A stretch of 33,536 nucleotides of DNA from JAFGSZ01 sp964492185 (GTDB lineage Bacteria > Bacteroidota > Bacteroidia > Bacteroidales > UBA10428), in NCBI GenBank assembly GCA_964492185.1, contig CAZBJH010000022.1:1-33536 (forward strand). The letters are read 5' to 3'. The notes under the pieces were generated by a model that saw only the letters and a program-made list of their open reading frames with translations, was not told the DNA's origin and ran no database searches. Each line of letters starts with the position of its first letter. The stretch's first letter is position 1. Positions 1 through 8,629 of this stretch are shown piece after piece. The position numbers and the translations under genes were made by a program.

Positions 1-1158
1 GTTTACCATCCGTATTTCATTTTCCAGGCTGCCATAAATTATGCAATTATGAAACAGCGTATTTTTAAGGTCACCGGTATACTCAACTTCCACATATTTT
101 TGTTTCAGTGAATCAGGTTCATCAATGAATATACGGTTGGTAATAACCACCGACGGGTCGGAATGACCGGCATAATAATCTCCCTGGCCGGAAACCGTGC
201 AATGATAAAAACGGTATTCACCTCCCCGCAGCAATGAAAGCGCAGCCCCGGAACAATAGGCAAAAACCGTATTTCTTGCTTCGATCCTAGCACCGAAGGC
301 ATAGATGCCGGCAAACGACATATCCCTGATCACTGAATTGAGAATGGTCAGGTCAGGCATCGAATAATCATCATAAAAACCCACCTGAAGGCCTGCAATG
401 GCGTTTTTGATAACAGCATATTCGATTATATTATCTTTGCTTTCAGGGAAAAACACGATGGTACCCCACTGCCCAGGAATATTTTCATAAAATTTTTCCA
501 GCCTGTCACCCTGAAAAACCACTGGATTATCCATTGTTCCTTTCACCCTCAGCGATCCTAACACCAACATGCTGGATCGTGTACCGTGAAAATATACCTG
601 AACACCCTCTTCAATTGTCAGCACCTCATTCTCGTCCACCGCCACCGAATTATATATCAGGTAGGGCTTATCTGCTGTCCAGGTTTCCGTGCCAACGTAT
701 TCCCCGTTTATAAGATGCACATCCTGACCAAAAGCAATAAGCTTAACATCCTGGTAATTACCATTAGTAATGAAGCTTATTGAATCTTTCACTACAAAAG
801 GAATGTTTTTTTCGTTGGGGTCGAGTGTAACCTCTACAAAGATGAATATACTGTCTTTCTCAGGCAACTCGATGTTCTGCAGTTTACTGGCTCTTCGTCC
901 ATCGATATTCAACCTGAATTTTGAATCATCACCTCCGGCCAGCTCAATAGATGAAATAACAACCGGTTGAGAATGGGGGTTATAAACCCTGAAACTTTTT
1001 GTCGTGGAACCGATGGTGGTAAAAATAGTATCAAAAGTAACAGTGTCAGTTGAAAAATCAATAGCGGCACTACTGCTGGTAATAATATCATCCTTACGGC
1101 ATTTCCCGAAAAACAGGATCACAGACAGCAGAAAAAAATATATGAACAACTTTTGCAT
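1..1158 (-). CDS. Beta-helix surface lipoprotein, 3' end cut by window edge
   Basis: The frame is open for 386 codons from an ATG at 1158 to base 1 with no stop, so the C-terminus lies outside the window. The N-terminus is a lipoprotein signal: a hydrophobic stretch ending FFGKC, with Cys at about residue 20. Next comes a region resembling an Ig-like 'choice-of-anchor D' domain (FRVYNPHSQPVVISSIELAG). After that, short beta-strand repeats read like a right-handed parallel beta-helix (for example VFFPESKDNIIEYAVIKNAI). Similar Bacteroidota lipoproteins are surface or periplasmic proteins of unknown substrate. The gene stands alone, with a 450-bp non-coding region upstream. The lipobox and repeats are seen; the fold is inferred from family resemblance. 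Confidence 0.8.
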   Translation of the reverse strand, partial: MQKLFIYFFLLSVILFFGKCRKDDIITSSSAAIDFSTDTVTFDTIFTTIGSTTKSFRVYNPHSQPVVISSIELAGGDDSKFRLNIDGRRASKLQNIELPEKDSIFIFVEVTLDPNEKNIPFVVKDSISFITNGNYQDVKLIAFGQDVHLINGEYVGTETWTADKPYLIYNSVAVDENEVLTIEEGVQVYFHGTRSSMLVLGSLRVKGTMDNPVVFQGDRLEKFYENIPGQWGTIVFFPESKDNIIEYAVIKNAIAGLQVGFYDDYSMPDLTILNSVIRDMSFAGIYAFGARIEARNTVFAYCSGAALSLLRGGEYRFYHCTVSGQGDYYAGHSDPSVVITNRIFIDEPDSLKQKYVEVEYTGDLKNTLFHNCIIYGSLENEIRMVN

Positions 1159-1337
1159 AGGTAAATTCAATAAGCGGTAAAAATAATTAATTTGTAGTAG
1201 TTGTTAGTTATTATTTAATAATTCGTCCATCTAACCTGCATTATTCATAAAAATGAATGAGAATTATGTAATATGTTGAAGAACATTAAAATAACAAATT
1301 AGAACCGTGAAATTTATTTTTCATTCATTTTTACAAA

Positions 1338-1437
1338 GCGCGCCAATTTCAGGGCATCTGCTTCGTTGCGAAAGCTTCACGGTAGGTAACTACAGCTTCA
1401 GCTTCCGACGCCTTGCATCTGCCCCAAACTTGACGCG
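1338..1437. repeat. 100-bp near-perfect palindrome (REP-like)
   Basis: The left arm begins GCGCGCCAATTTCAGGGCAT. The reverse complement of the right arm begins CGCGTCAAGTTTGGGGCAGA. The arms stay paired inward to a centre at GGTAGGTAACTACAGC, so one strand could fold into a single long hairpin. The internal pattern (CTGC-TCGTTGCG ... CGCCTTGCA) resembles the core of the 164-bp family A elements elsewhere in the window, although the ends differ. No protein is encoded. Confidence 0.7.
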
Positions 1438-1565
1438 TGAATAATACAGGCTAAACTATTAACTTATAAACGTAAGATAACATTTAAAATTATTTTTTAA
1501 ACCATTAAAGCAGTATTCACGTATATGTGTATATTTTGTATCCAAACAAATCCTGTATATTTTAT

Positions 1566-1573
1566 TATATTTG
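1566..1573 (+). promoter_or_regulatory. Candidate Bacteroidota -7 box (TATATTTG)
   Basis: TATATTTG matches the TAnnTTTG -7 consensus of the primary sigma factor in Bacteroidota and lies 39 bp before the acetyltransferase ATG. No convincing -33 TTG was found at the usual spacing, so this is tentative. Confidence 0.35.
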
Positions 1574-1612
1574 GTTGTTTAAACATATTATTTCTATAAC
1601 CTTATCATACGA

Positions 1613-2113
1613 ATGAGAATAGTTCGAGCTGAGATGTCTGATCTTGTTGAGATACTCTATCTGGTAAAGGAGTGTGTTACCGACATGAATGCCCGGGGAT
1701 TAAAATACTGGAACACATTTTATCCGGGAAGTGAGATCATAATCCGTGACCTGCAAAGCAGGTCGATTTTTCTGATCAAAGACAATGAAGTATGTAAAGG
1801 TATGATCACACTGGATAAAGATGCTCCAGGCAATTACAAAAACATGGAGTGGCATTCAGGATCGGAAAAAGTATTATATGTCCATCGCATGGCAGTCCAT
1901 CCGAAATGGAAAGATGCCGGAATTGTTGAAATGCTGATCGGCCAGGCCGAACAATATGCCAGGGATAATGAATTTACCAGTATAAGGCTCGATACATTCA
2001 GTAAAGACAGCTTTTCGTCGGATATGATCACTGCCCATAATTTCAAAAAGGCCGGCGAATTTCTTACCGAATACCAGAAAACTCCTTTCTATTGTTATGA
2101 AAAGGAGATCTGA
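1613..2113 (+). CDS. GNAT family N-acetyltransferase
   Basis: This 166-aa protein has the length and layout of a single-domain GNAT enzyme, which transfers an acetyl group from acetyl-CoA to an amine. The conserved core is visible: VLYVHRMAVHPKWKDAGIVEMLI (about residues 87-109) corresponds to strand beta4 and the acetyl-CoA loop, although the usual Q/RxxGxG/A is degenerate here (WKDAGIV). The C-terminal part (IRLDTFSKD ... NFKKAGEF) matches the strand-helix that follows in this fold. The substrate cannot be told from sequence. It converges on the TolC-type gene with only 12 bp between the two stop codons. The ATG at 1613 is the first in frame. Confidence 0.82.
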   Translation: MRIVRAEMSDLVEILYLVKECVTDMNARGLKYWNTFYPGSEIIIRDLQSRSIFLIKDNEVCKGMITLDKDAPGNYKNMEWHSGSEKVLYVHRMAVHPKWKDAGIVEMLIGQAEQYARDNEFTSIRLDTFSKDSFSSDMITAHNFKKAGEFLTEYQKTPFYCYEKEI

Positions 2114-2125
2114 TTTTCATCAATT

Positions 2126-3466
2126 CTATAATGTGATCGGTATCCCCCGGTAAAAATCAAGTATCTTAATGCTGAAATAATACTCGTACTTTGCCTGTAA
2201 TAACTGTGATTGTGCAGATATAAGATCATTCTTTGCCTGGTTGTAATCCAGTGAATTCACCAGTCCCACATTGAATTTTTGCTCCGCGTACTTAAAGGCT
2301 TCTTCATTGGATACAACAGCCTGTTGTGCTGCCCTGAACTTTTCCAATGCAGCCACTGCATCTGCCCTGGCCTGCTGAATTTCCTTGTACAACTGCTGTT
2401 TTGATAATTCAAGCTGGAGATCCGCGTCGCTCAGATTGATCTTTGCCTTCTGAATACCTGTATTTACAGCCATCCTGTTGAAAATTGGTATGCTGAGATT
2501 TAATCCTACCTGTTTATACTGGTTATCTTTTAGCTGATCTTTAAATACCCATTCATTGTCCGGATGCAAAGGATCACTGATATTTAAAGTATATCTTGTT
2601 GTGTAATAAGCACTCAGACTTAATTCAGGAGCCAGCTGCCCCCTGGCCATATCAAGATTTTTCTTAGCAGATAATACACTGTATTGTGCACTTTCAATTT
2701 GCGGTAACTGTAAACCTTCCCTGTATATATCGTCTACCGGTGGAATAGCATATTCCCCAACAGCAAGGATCCCGGGTATTTTTATTTCAAATCCTTCGGC
2801 AGAATCCAAATCAAGGATCTGGGTAAGGTTCAGATATGAAATATGAAGGCTGTTCTGACTGTTGATCAGGTTTACCTGCTCATTGGCAGCCTGGGCCTGT
2901 ATCCTCAGCAATTCACCACGGGCAACATTACCTACCTCAACCAGCTTTCGTGTCCTTTCCACCTGCTGGTTTACCACATCAAGCTGTTGTTCGGCAATAT
3001 TAACTATTTCACGGTCAAACAATATCTGCAGATAAGCCCCGGCAATAGACACTGCAATATCATTTTTCGCCTTTTCCAGTTCAGCCCTGCTTGATAAAAA
3101 TTCATACTCGTTCAACTGAATGTTATTGTAATTCCGCAGTCCTTTGAAAAGTCCTACAGAACTTCCAATACCCATACTACCCTGCTGCTTTTCACTGGTT
3201 TCCCAGCTATATATTTCAGTATTAAGGGAACGTCCTGAACTATATGTATGTTCCGCGCTCCCGTTCAGGTTAGGTAAAAGGTCGAACTTCGCCTGATTAT
3301 AGTTTTTTTTCGAAATATCGGTCATCAGTTCCTGCCTCTTGATCCGGATATTATTCTTATGCGCGTAATCAATGCATTCTTCTATTGACCATGGATTTTG
3401 TGCATATGCCGCAGTACCTGACAGAACAATACTAAAAATCAGATAATAAAGTTGGTTCGGTTTCAT
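2126..3466 (-). CDS. TolC-family outer membrane efflux protein
   Basis: A 446-aa protein with a signal peptide (cleavage near AYAQ, about residue 23) followed by WSIEECIDYAHKNN, a typical opening of TolC-like proteins in Bacteroidota. Two long helical repeats follow, rich in heptads and Gln/Ala (IVNIAEQQLDVVNQQVERT; LELSKQQLYKEIQQARADA), as expected of a trimeric channel that spans the outer membrane and periplasm. The length is normal for the family. It lies downstream of the ATPase and adaptor genes on the same strand and probably forms the exit duct of that transporter. Family membership is clear; the exported substrate is unknown. Confidence 0.9.
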   Translation of the reverse strand: MKPNQLYYLIFSIVLSGTAAYAQNPWSIEECIDYAHKNNIRIKRQELMTDISKKNYNQAKFDLLPNLNGSAEHTYSSGRSLNTEIYSWETSEKQQGSMGIGSSVGLFKGLRNYNNIQLNEYEFLSSRAELEKAKNDIAVSIAGAYLQILFDREIVNIAEQQLDVVNQQVERTRKLVEVGNVARGELLRIQAQAANEQVNLINSQNSLHISYLNLTQILDLDSAEGFEIKIPGILAVGEYAIPPVDDIYREGLQLPQIESAQYSVLSAKKNLDMARGQLAPELSLSAYYTTRYTLNISDPLHPDNEWVFKDQLKDNQYKQVGLNLSIPIFNRMAVNTGIQKAKINLSDADLQLELSKQQLYKEIQQARADAVAALEKFRAAQQAVVSNEEAFKYAEQKFNVGLVNSLDYNQAKNDLISAQSQLLQAKYEYYFSIKILDFYRGIPITL

Positions 3467-3508
3467 TTAACATAAAATTTAATTAAACTTAGCTTTTTCG
3501 AATGAATA

Positions 3509-3516
3509 CAAATATA
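3509..3516 (-). promoter_or_regulatory. Candidate -7 box upstream of the TolC-type gene
   Basis: On the minus strand the bases read TATATTTG, matching TAnnTTTG, 42 bp before the start codon. The 138-bp gap behind the ATPase gene leaves room for a separate promoter. No good -33 element was seen. Confidence 0.33.
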
Positions 3517-3604
3517 TCATTGTTTTTTTCCCCTGCAGGATCGGTAATGTTAAAAAATCTTATAAAAGATATTCCGCGGCTATGAATATGGCGGATTGTT
3601 ACTT

Positions 3605-4288
3605 TTAAAGCACCTGTTTTATGTTCTCCGTCACAACATGCCCGTCAAACAACTGAACGATCCGGTGGGCCTTATCGGCATCCGACGGTGAATGGGTTAC
3701 CATTACAATGGTTGTGCCATCGCCATTCAGTTCGGTAAGCAAATTCATCACCTCCTCCCCGTTTGCAGAATCCAGGTTACCTGTCGGCTCATCGGCAAGA
3801 ATCAGGCCCGGATTTGCCACCACAGCCCGGGCAATAGCCACACGTTGCTGTTGCCCCCCCGATAATTGTTGTGGAAAATGCTTTTTACGGTGCGTAATTT
3901 TCATCCGGTCAAGCACATCTCCCACTTTCTTTTTTCGTTCTGATGAAGAAACCCTGAGATAAAGGAGGGGCAATTCAACATTTTCAAAGACAGTGAGTTC
4001 ATCAATAAGGTTGAAACTCTGAAAAACAAATCCTATATTTCCTTTGCGCAGATTTGTACGATGACGCTCTTTGAATGAAGATACTTCATTACCCCTGAAC
4101 CAGTATTTTCCACCTGTTGGATTATCAAGCAACCCGAGAATATTCAGTAAGGTGGATTTGCCGCATCCGGACGGCCCCATAATGGCTACAAATTCACCAG
4201 GCTGAACAGCCAGGTTCACCTTGTTTAATGCAGTGGTTTCCACCTCATCAGTGCGAAAAATTTTTACAAGATTTTCTGTTTTTATCAT
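3605..4288 (-). CDS. ABC transporter ATP-binding protein (MacB/LolD type)
   Basis: A 227-aa ATPase with all nucleotide-binding motifs: Walker A GPSGCGKST (residues 38-46), a Q-loop in FVFQSFNL, the signature LSGGQQQR, Walker B LILADEPTG and the switch His in MVTHS. The closest relatives are the MacB/LolD/FtsE-like ATPases that energise mechanotransmission transporters with FtsX-type permeases. Such ATPases need a membrane partner, yet no permease gene is present nearby: the adaptor lies 120 bp upstream and the TolC-type gene 138 bp downstream. The partner is therefore probably encoded elsewhere. The ATG at 4288 gives a standard N-terminus. Confidence 0.93.
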   Translation of the reverse strand: MIKTENLVKIFRTDEVETTALNKVNLAVQPGEFVAIMGPSGCGKSTLLNILGLLDNPTGGKYWFRGNEVSSFKERHRTNLRKGNIGFVFQSFNLIDELTVFENVELPLLYLRVSSSERKKKVGDVLDRMKITHRKKHFPQQLSGGQQQRVAIARAVVANPGLILADEPTGNLDSANGEEVMNLLTELNGDGTTIVMVTHSPSDADKAHRIVQLFDGHVVTENIKQVL

Positions 4289-4408
4289 TTTCTTAAAAAT
4301 TTGAAAATACTAAATAATAAATTAGTTTATTTTAGCTGTATTGTTCACGTGTCAGGTTTGGGATATATGCAATATGCCGGTATCCTGATTGTTGCAGTTT
4401 AAAATGAT

Positions 4409-5674
4409 TTACTTCAATATCAGCTTATCCACGTTGCCAAAATTATCATAACCTGATACAATGACCTTTTCTCCTTCATATAGCCCGTCAAGCACTTCAT
4501 AGTATCTCGGGTTCTGGCGACCGATATGAATTGAACGCTTTTCAGCAACTCCTTCTTTCTCATTGACTACAAATACCCATTGTCCGCCTGTACTTTGATA
4601 AAACCCGCCCTTTGCAATTAATATAGCATCTTCGGGCTCACCAAGTTCCAAACGTATACGTGCAGTCTGGCCTATCCGGATCCTTTCGGGAACGGGACTG
4701 GTAAATTCCATGTCAACGGCAAATGTCCCGCTTTTCACCTCGGGATACACTTTAGTGATCACCATTTTATGATTCTCTCCCGCAAAGTCAAACTCTCCTT
4801 TCAGTCCTCTGTTAATCCGGGCAATATAATGTTCATCAATCTCCACGCGCATTTTATATGAATCGAGGATATTGATAGTGCCGATCCGTGTACCGTAGCC
4901 TACCACCTCACCCACCTCGGGATTTAAGACTGCCAGTTCACCGTTAACGGGTGCCCTGACATTCAGGTTATCCAGCCTTTTGCGCACAAGATCCAGGTTA
5001 TCCTGCATCCGGGCAACCGATTCTTCAGATATTTTCAGCCTTTTTGCGATAAATACCGAGTCCTGATAATATTTCTGTTTTTGGAGTTTAAGCTGCTCTT
5101 CCGCAAGTTCCAGTTGTTCTTTTGAATATTCATACTCTTCGTCTGATATATGCTTTTCGGCGTAAAGCTTGTTGTTATAATCAAAAGTCCTTCTGAGCTT
5201 CTTTATCTCATACCTTAGCTCAAGGATACGTGACCTCGAGTTGAGTTTTTGATTATCGAGATTTATCCTCGTGGAGTTCAGGTCATTAATAGCCCTTTCC
5301 ACGCTTGCTTCGTTACTTGATATCTCAAGCAAAAGATTTGTATTGCTCAGTTGGAGGATCACATCCCCTTGTTTTACCAGGTTCCCTTCATCAATGATGA
5401 TCTCTTCCACTCTCCCGCCCTCCACTGCATCGAGATAGATGGTTTTAATGGGTTCAACCGTACCGTTAACTGAAATATAATCCTGATACTTATCATAGAT
5501 CACTTCACGGATGGTTATTTTCTCCGAATCCACATTTAATTTTGCACTTTTATCTCCAAACAGGATCTTATAAAAGACAAGCAGGATCAATATCACGGAA
5601 ACACCAATCCAGATGATCCTCCGTGTATGTTTATACTTATTCTCTATCTTACGATCCATGCCATCCATAACCAC
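4409..5674 (-). CDS. HlyD/MacA-type periplasmic adaptor of an efflux system
   Basis: A 421-aa membrane-fusion protein. One N-terminal membrane anchor (IIWIGVSVILILLVFYKILF) is followed by the biotinyl-lipoyl half motif (VEGGRVEEIIIDEGNLVKQGD), a long coiled-coil hairpin (about residues 115-235), the second lipoyl half (NVRAPVNGELAVLNPEVGE) and beta-barrel/membrane-proximal domains ending YEGEKVIVSGYDNF. It would bridge an inner-membrane pump to the TolC-type channel. Three in-frame ATGs (5674, 5668, 5659) all precede the anchor; the choice among them is uncertain. The gene is divergent from a sigma-54 response regulator, which is probably its activator. Confidence 0.9.
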   Translation of the reverse strand: MVMDGMDRKIENKYKHTRRIIWIGVSVILILLVFYKILFGDKSAKLNVDSEKITIREVIYDKYQDYISVNGTVEPIKTIYLDAVEGGRVEEIIIDEGNLVKQGDVILQLSNTNLLLEISSNEASVERAINDLNSTRINLDNQKLNSRSRILELRYEIKKLRRTFDYNNKLYAEKHISDEEYEYSKEQLELAEEQLKLQKQKYYQDSVFIAKRLKISEESVARMQDNLDLVRKRLDNLNVRAPVNGELAVLNPEVGEVVGYGTRIGTINILDSYKMRVEIDEHYIARINRGLKGEFDFAGENHKMVITKVYPEVKSGTFAVDMEFTSPVPERIRIGQTARIRLELGEPEDAILIAKGGFYQSTGGQWVFVVNEKEGVAEKRSIHIGRQNPRYYEVLDGLYEGEKVIVSGYDNFGNVDKLILK

Positions 5675-5703
5675 AAAATCTTTTTTCTGTCAGGGCTGAA
5701 ATT

Positions 5704-5719
5704 TACATTAATTATGCCA
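5704..5719 (-). promoter_or_regulatory. Candidate sigma-54 (-24/-12) promoter for the adaptor gene
   Basis: The minus strand reads TGGCATAATTAATGTA, against the sigma-54 consensus TGGCACGnnnnTTGCW. The -24 half is intact and the spacing is correct. The -12 half is weak, with GT in place of the invariant GC. It lies 30-45 bp before the adaptor start, where a promoter is expected, and beside a gene for a sigma-54 activator. Tentative. Confidence 0.3.
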
Positions 5720-5783
5720 AAAATATTATCGCCCTGTTTTACTGCTACTTACAATAAATATAAAAAATATATTCCAAATAATG

Positions 5784-5802
5784 CTGTACGAATATGTTAC
5801 AG
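5784..5802. promoter_or_regulatory. Dyad CTGTA-N9-TACAG, possible activator site
   Basis: A perfect 5-bp dyad with a 9-bp spacer, about 70-95 bp upstream of the candidate -24/-12 promoter. That is the usual distance for an enhancer bound by an NtrC-type regulator. Only one dyad was found, so chance cannot be excluded. Confidence 0.25.
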
Positions 5803-5901
5803 AAACAGTCCGATATCGAACAAGTGCAATATATTAATTACATTTGTCTTTGCAGAATTAAATGAAGAAATAAACGTTTAACAATTGTATATTTTAGAGG
5901 C

Positions 5902-7278
5902 ATGAGTGAAAAAAGTGGGAATATTTTAGTGGTTGATGATAATGAAGATGTGTTGTTCGCTCTGAAATTACTGCTAAAACCACATGCAGAAAAGATTGAA
6001 ACCATCAGCCGGCCGGCAGAGATCCCGGAATTAATGATGAAGGAATTTTTTGATGTTATATTCCTTGACATGAATTTTACCAAGGATGCGATCAGCGGTC
6101 AGGAAGGATTTGACTGGCTTGGCAGGATCCTTGAGATTGATCCCAACGCGGTAGTTATATTCATCACAGCATATGGTGATGCCGAAAAGGCAGTGAAAGC
6201 GATCAAATCAGGTGCTACGGATTTTGTGCTAAAACCATGGCAGAATGAAAAAATGCTGGCTACTCTCTCCTCTGCTATCAAACTGAGAAAATCAAGACTG
6301 GAGGCTGATGAATTGCGAAGCAGGCAGAAAGAAATAACGGCAATGCTTGACCAGCCTTTTCACGAATTTATTGGGAACTCACCGGAAATGCAGGAGGTTT
6401 TCACCACCATAAAAAAAGTGGCGAAGACAGATGCCAATGTGTTGATACTGGGAGAGAACGGTACCGGAAAAGAACTTGTGGCAAGAGCATTGCATCGTAA
6501 TTCATCGCGCAGTGAAGAAGTATTTATCAGTGTTGACCTCGGATCTATCAGTGAGTCACTTTTTGAAAGCGAACTTTTTGGACATGAAAAAGGTGCCTTT
6601 ACGGACGCCAAAAAGGAAAAGCCGGGAAGATTTGAAATAGCCTCCAAAGGAACCCTGTTTCTCGACGAGATCGGCAACTTGTCAATGCCCTTGCAAACCA
6701 AGCTGTTAACAGCCATAGAACGAAGGGAAATCACCCGTGTTGGTTCAAATAAACCTGTTTCAGTGGATGTTCGGTTAATTTGTGCTACCAATAATGATAT
6801 TCACACCCTGGTAAATGAAAATAATTTCCGGCAGGACCTGCTGTACAGGATCAATACAGTAGAAATACACCTTCCCCCCCTGCGTGAACGTACAAATGAC
6901 ATCCCGCTTCTGGCCAATCACTTTTTAAAAATTTATTCAAAAAAATACCGGAAACAAATTAAAGCCATATCACCCGCGGCGATAAAAAAGCTTAACCACT
7001 ACTCATGGCCGGGAAATGTACGGGAATTGCAGCATGCCATTGAAAGGGCCATCATTTTAGGGGAATCATCCATCCTGGAACCTGATGATTTCATTCTTTC
7101 TTCCCCGGTGAAGAAAACAAATGAAATGGAGCTGGATACATATAACCTGGATGAAGTTGAAAAAAAGATCATTTCCAAAGTACTTAAACAAAACCAGGGA
7201 AATATTACACAGGCTGCACAGGAGCTAGGCCTTACCAGAACATCACTATACCGGAGAATGGATAAATATGGTCTTTAA
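5902..7278 (+). CDS. Sigma-54-dependent response regulator (NtrC family)
   Basis: A 458-aa protein with three domains. The receiver domain (residues 1-125) has acidic pocket D12/D13, phospho-acceptor D56 (FLDMNF), a Thr in ITAYGD and Lys in LKPW. The AAA+ domain (about 150-380) has Walker A GENGTGKE and Walker B LFLDEIG, and its sigma-54 contact loop reads GAFTDA instead of GAFTGA. The C-terminal Fis-type helix-turn-helix is ITQAAQELGLTRTSLYRRM. When phosphorylated by the kinase encoded next, it would open sigma-54 promoters. The neighbouring export genes, transcribed divergently, are the natural target. The stop overlaps the kinase start by 11 bp, indicating translational coupling. Confidence 0.94.
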   Translation: MSEKSGNILVVDDNEDVLFALKLLLKPHAEKIETISRPAEIPELMMKEFFDVIFLDMNFTKDAISGQEGFDWLGRILEIDPNAVVIFITAYGDAEKAVKAIKSGATDFVLKPWQNEKMLATLSSAIKLRKSRLEADELRSRQKEITAMLDQPFHEFIGNSPEMQEVFTTIKKVAKTDANVLILGENGTGKELVARALHRNSSRSEEVFISVDLGSISESLFESELFGHEKGAFTDAKKEKPGRFEIASKGTLFLDEIGNLSMPLQTKLLTAIERREITRVGSNKPVSVDVRLICATNNDIHTLVNENNFRQDLLYRINTVEIHLPPLRERTNDIPLLANHFLKIYSKKYRKQIKAISPAAIKKLNHYSWPGNVRELQHAIERAIILGESSILEPDDFILSSPVKKTNEMELDTYNLDEVEKKIISKVLKQNQGNITQAAQELGLTRTSLYRRMDKYGL

Positions 7279-8629
7279 GAATTTTCGTACAAACATCATT
7301 ATCAGGGTATTGATACTGGCAGGTTCAATATTCCTGTTTTTTTATTCGTTTCAGACCAATTATTTTATTACACCGATAATTATTGCAATTGTTATATTTT
7401 TTGAGATATCGGCTTTGATCCGTTACCTTGACAAGACCAACCGGGAACTTACAAGTTTCCTGGAATCTATACGTTTTGCCGAATTCAGCCGCTCTTTTCA
7501 GATACAGGGCATGGGAAGTTCGTTTGATGAACTGAACAGGGCTTTCAATGATGTGATCCGGGACTTTCAGAAAGTACGATCCGAAAAAGAAGAACACTTT
7601 CACTATTTGCAAACCATTGTGCAAAATATTGATGTCAGCCTGATAGCCTATAAAAAAGACGGCAACATTGAACTGATAAATAAAGCGGCTAAAAAGCTTT
7701 TTCAGTTCAGCGGACTGAAAAACATAAAGATGCTTGATGCTATCAGTCAGGAACTGGTAGATACTCTTTTTGAAATTAAACCCGGGGAAAATAAACTGGT
7801 AAAGATCCGCTTTGATGATGATATTTTACAACTGGCATTATATGCAACTACGATCAAGATAAAGGATAATATTATCACCCTGGCAACAATTAAGGATATT
7901 CAGAATGTTCTTGAAGAACAGGAAACCGAAGCATGGCAAAAACTGATCAGGGTGCTGACTCATGAGATCATGAATTCCATTACACCTATAGCTTCACTGT
8001 CCTCAACGCTTGATCTTATGCTGAAAAGTCTGACAGATAATAAAGATAAGGATGAGAATATATCGATAGAAGCTGTAAACCTGGAGGAAATACAACAGGC
8101 ACTGCAGACCATTAACCGGCGAAGCACCGGGTTACTTCATTTTGTGAATACCTACAGAAACCTTACCCGTATACCAAAGCCAAATTTCAGGGTTTGTCAG
8201 ATGAAAGAACTTTTAACCAATATTCAACGGTTGATGGAGAAAGAAATAACCGAAAAAAATATATCACTAACTACTACCGTTGAACCGGAAGATATTACAT
8301 TTACCGCGGACGAACAACTGATTGAACAGGTGCTGATCAATCTTGTCAGGAATTCGGTATATGCAATTAACAGACGCCGTAAGGGAAAGATCATACTTAA
8401 AGGCTTCAGGAACAAACGGGGCCAGGTAACAATACAGGTTGTCGATAACGGGCACGGGATATTAAAAGATGTAATTGATAAAATATTCATACCCTTTTTT
8501 ACCACTAAATCATCAGGTTCGGGTATTGGCCTGAGCTTATCACGGCAGATCTTACGTTTACACAACGGCACTATCTCTGCACAGTCAGTGCCTGACGAGG
8601 AAACTATTTTTACTCTGACATTTTCATAA
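7268..8629 (+). CDS. Membrane sensor histidine kinase (partner of the NtrC-type regulator)
   Basis: A 453-aa kinase. Two membrane helices (about residues 12-27 and 31-50) enclose almost no extracytoplasmic loop, so it probably senses a membrane or cytoplasmic signal rather than a periplasmic ligand. A linker and PAS-like domain follow (about 105-215; LQTIVQNIDVSLIAYKKDGN). The H-box is HEIMNS with phospho-accepting His232. The ATPase domain shows the N-box NLVRNSVYA, DNGHGI, the F-box FIPFFTTK and the G2 box GSGIGLSLS. It overlaps the regulator gene by 11 bp. This pair is common in Bacteroidota next to ABC efflux operons. Signal unknown. Confidence 0.92.
   Translation: MVFKNFRTNIIIRVLILAGSIFLFFYSFQTNYFITPIIIAIVIFFEISALIRYLDKTNRELTSFLESIRFAEFSRSFQIQGMGSSFDELNRAFNDVIRDFQKVRSEKEEHFHYLQTIVQNIDVSLIAYKKDGNIELINKAAKKLFQFSGLKNIKMLDAISQELVDTLFEIKPGENKLVKIRFDDDILQLALYATTIKIKDNIITLATIKDIQNVLEEQETEAWQKLIRVLTHEIMNSITPIASLSSTLDLMLKSLTDNKDKDENISIEAVNLEEIQQALQTINRRSTGLLHFVNTYRNLTRIPKPNFRVCQMKELLTNIQRLMEKEITEKNISLTTTVEPEDITFTADEQLIEQVLINLVRNSVYAINRRRKGKIILKGFRNKRGQVTIQVVDNGHGILKDVIDKIFIPFFTTKSSGSGIGLSLSRQILRLHNGTISAQSVPDEETIFTLTFS

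Larger units (their letters stand above)
1159..1612. other. Non-coding interval, 454 bp
   Basis: AT-rich sequence between two divergent genes. Apart from the 1338-1437 palindrome and a possible -7 box near 1566, nothing recognisable was seen and no frame looks coding. Confidence 0.6.

Noticed and set aside
4289..4408. Sigma-54 promoter before the ATPase gene
   Set aside because: GGCAT and TTGCAT are present, but the spacing between the GG and GC elements is 4 bp too short.
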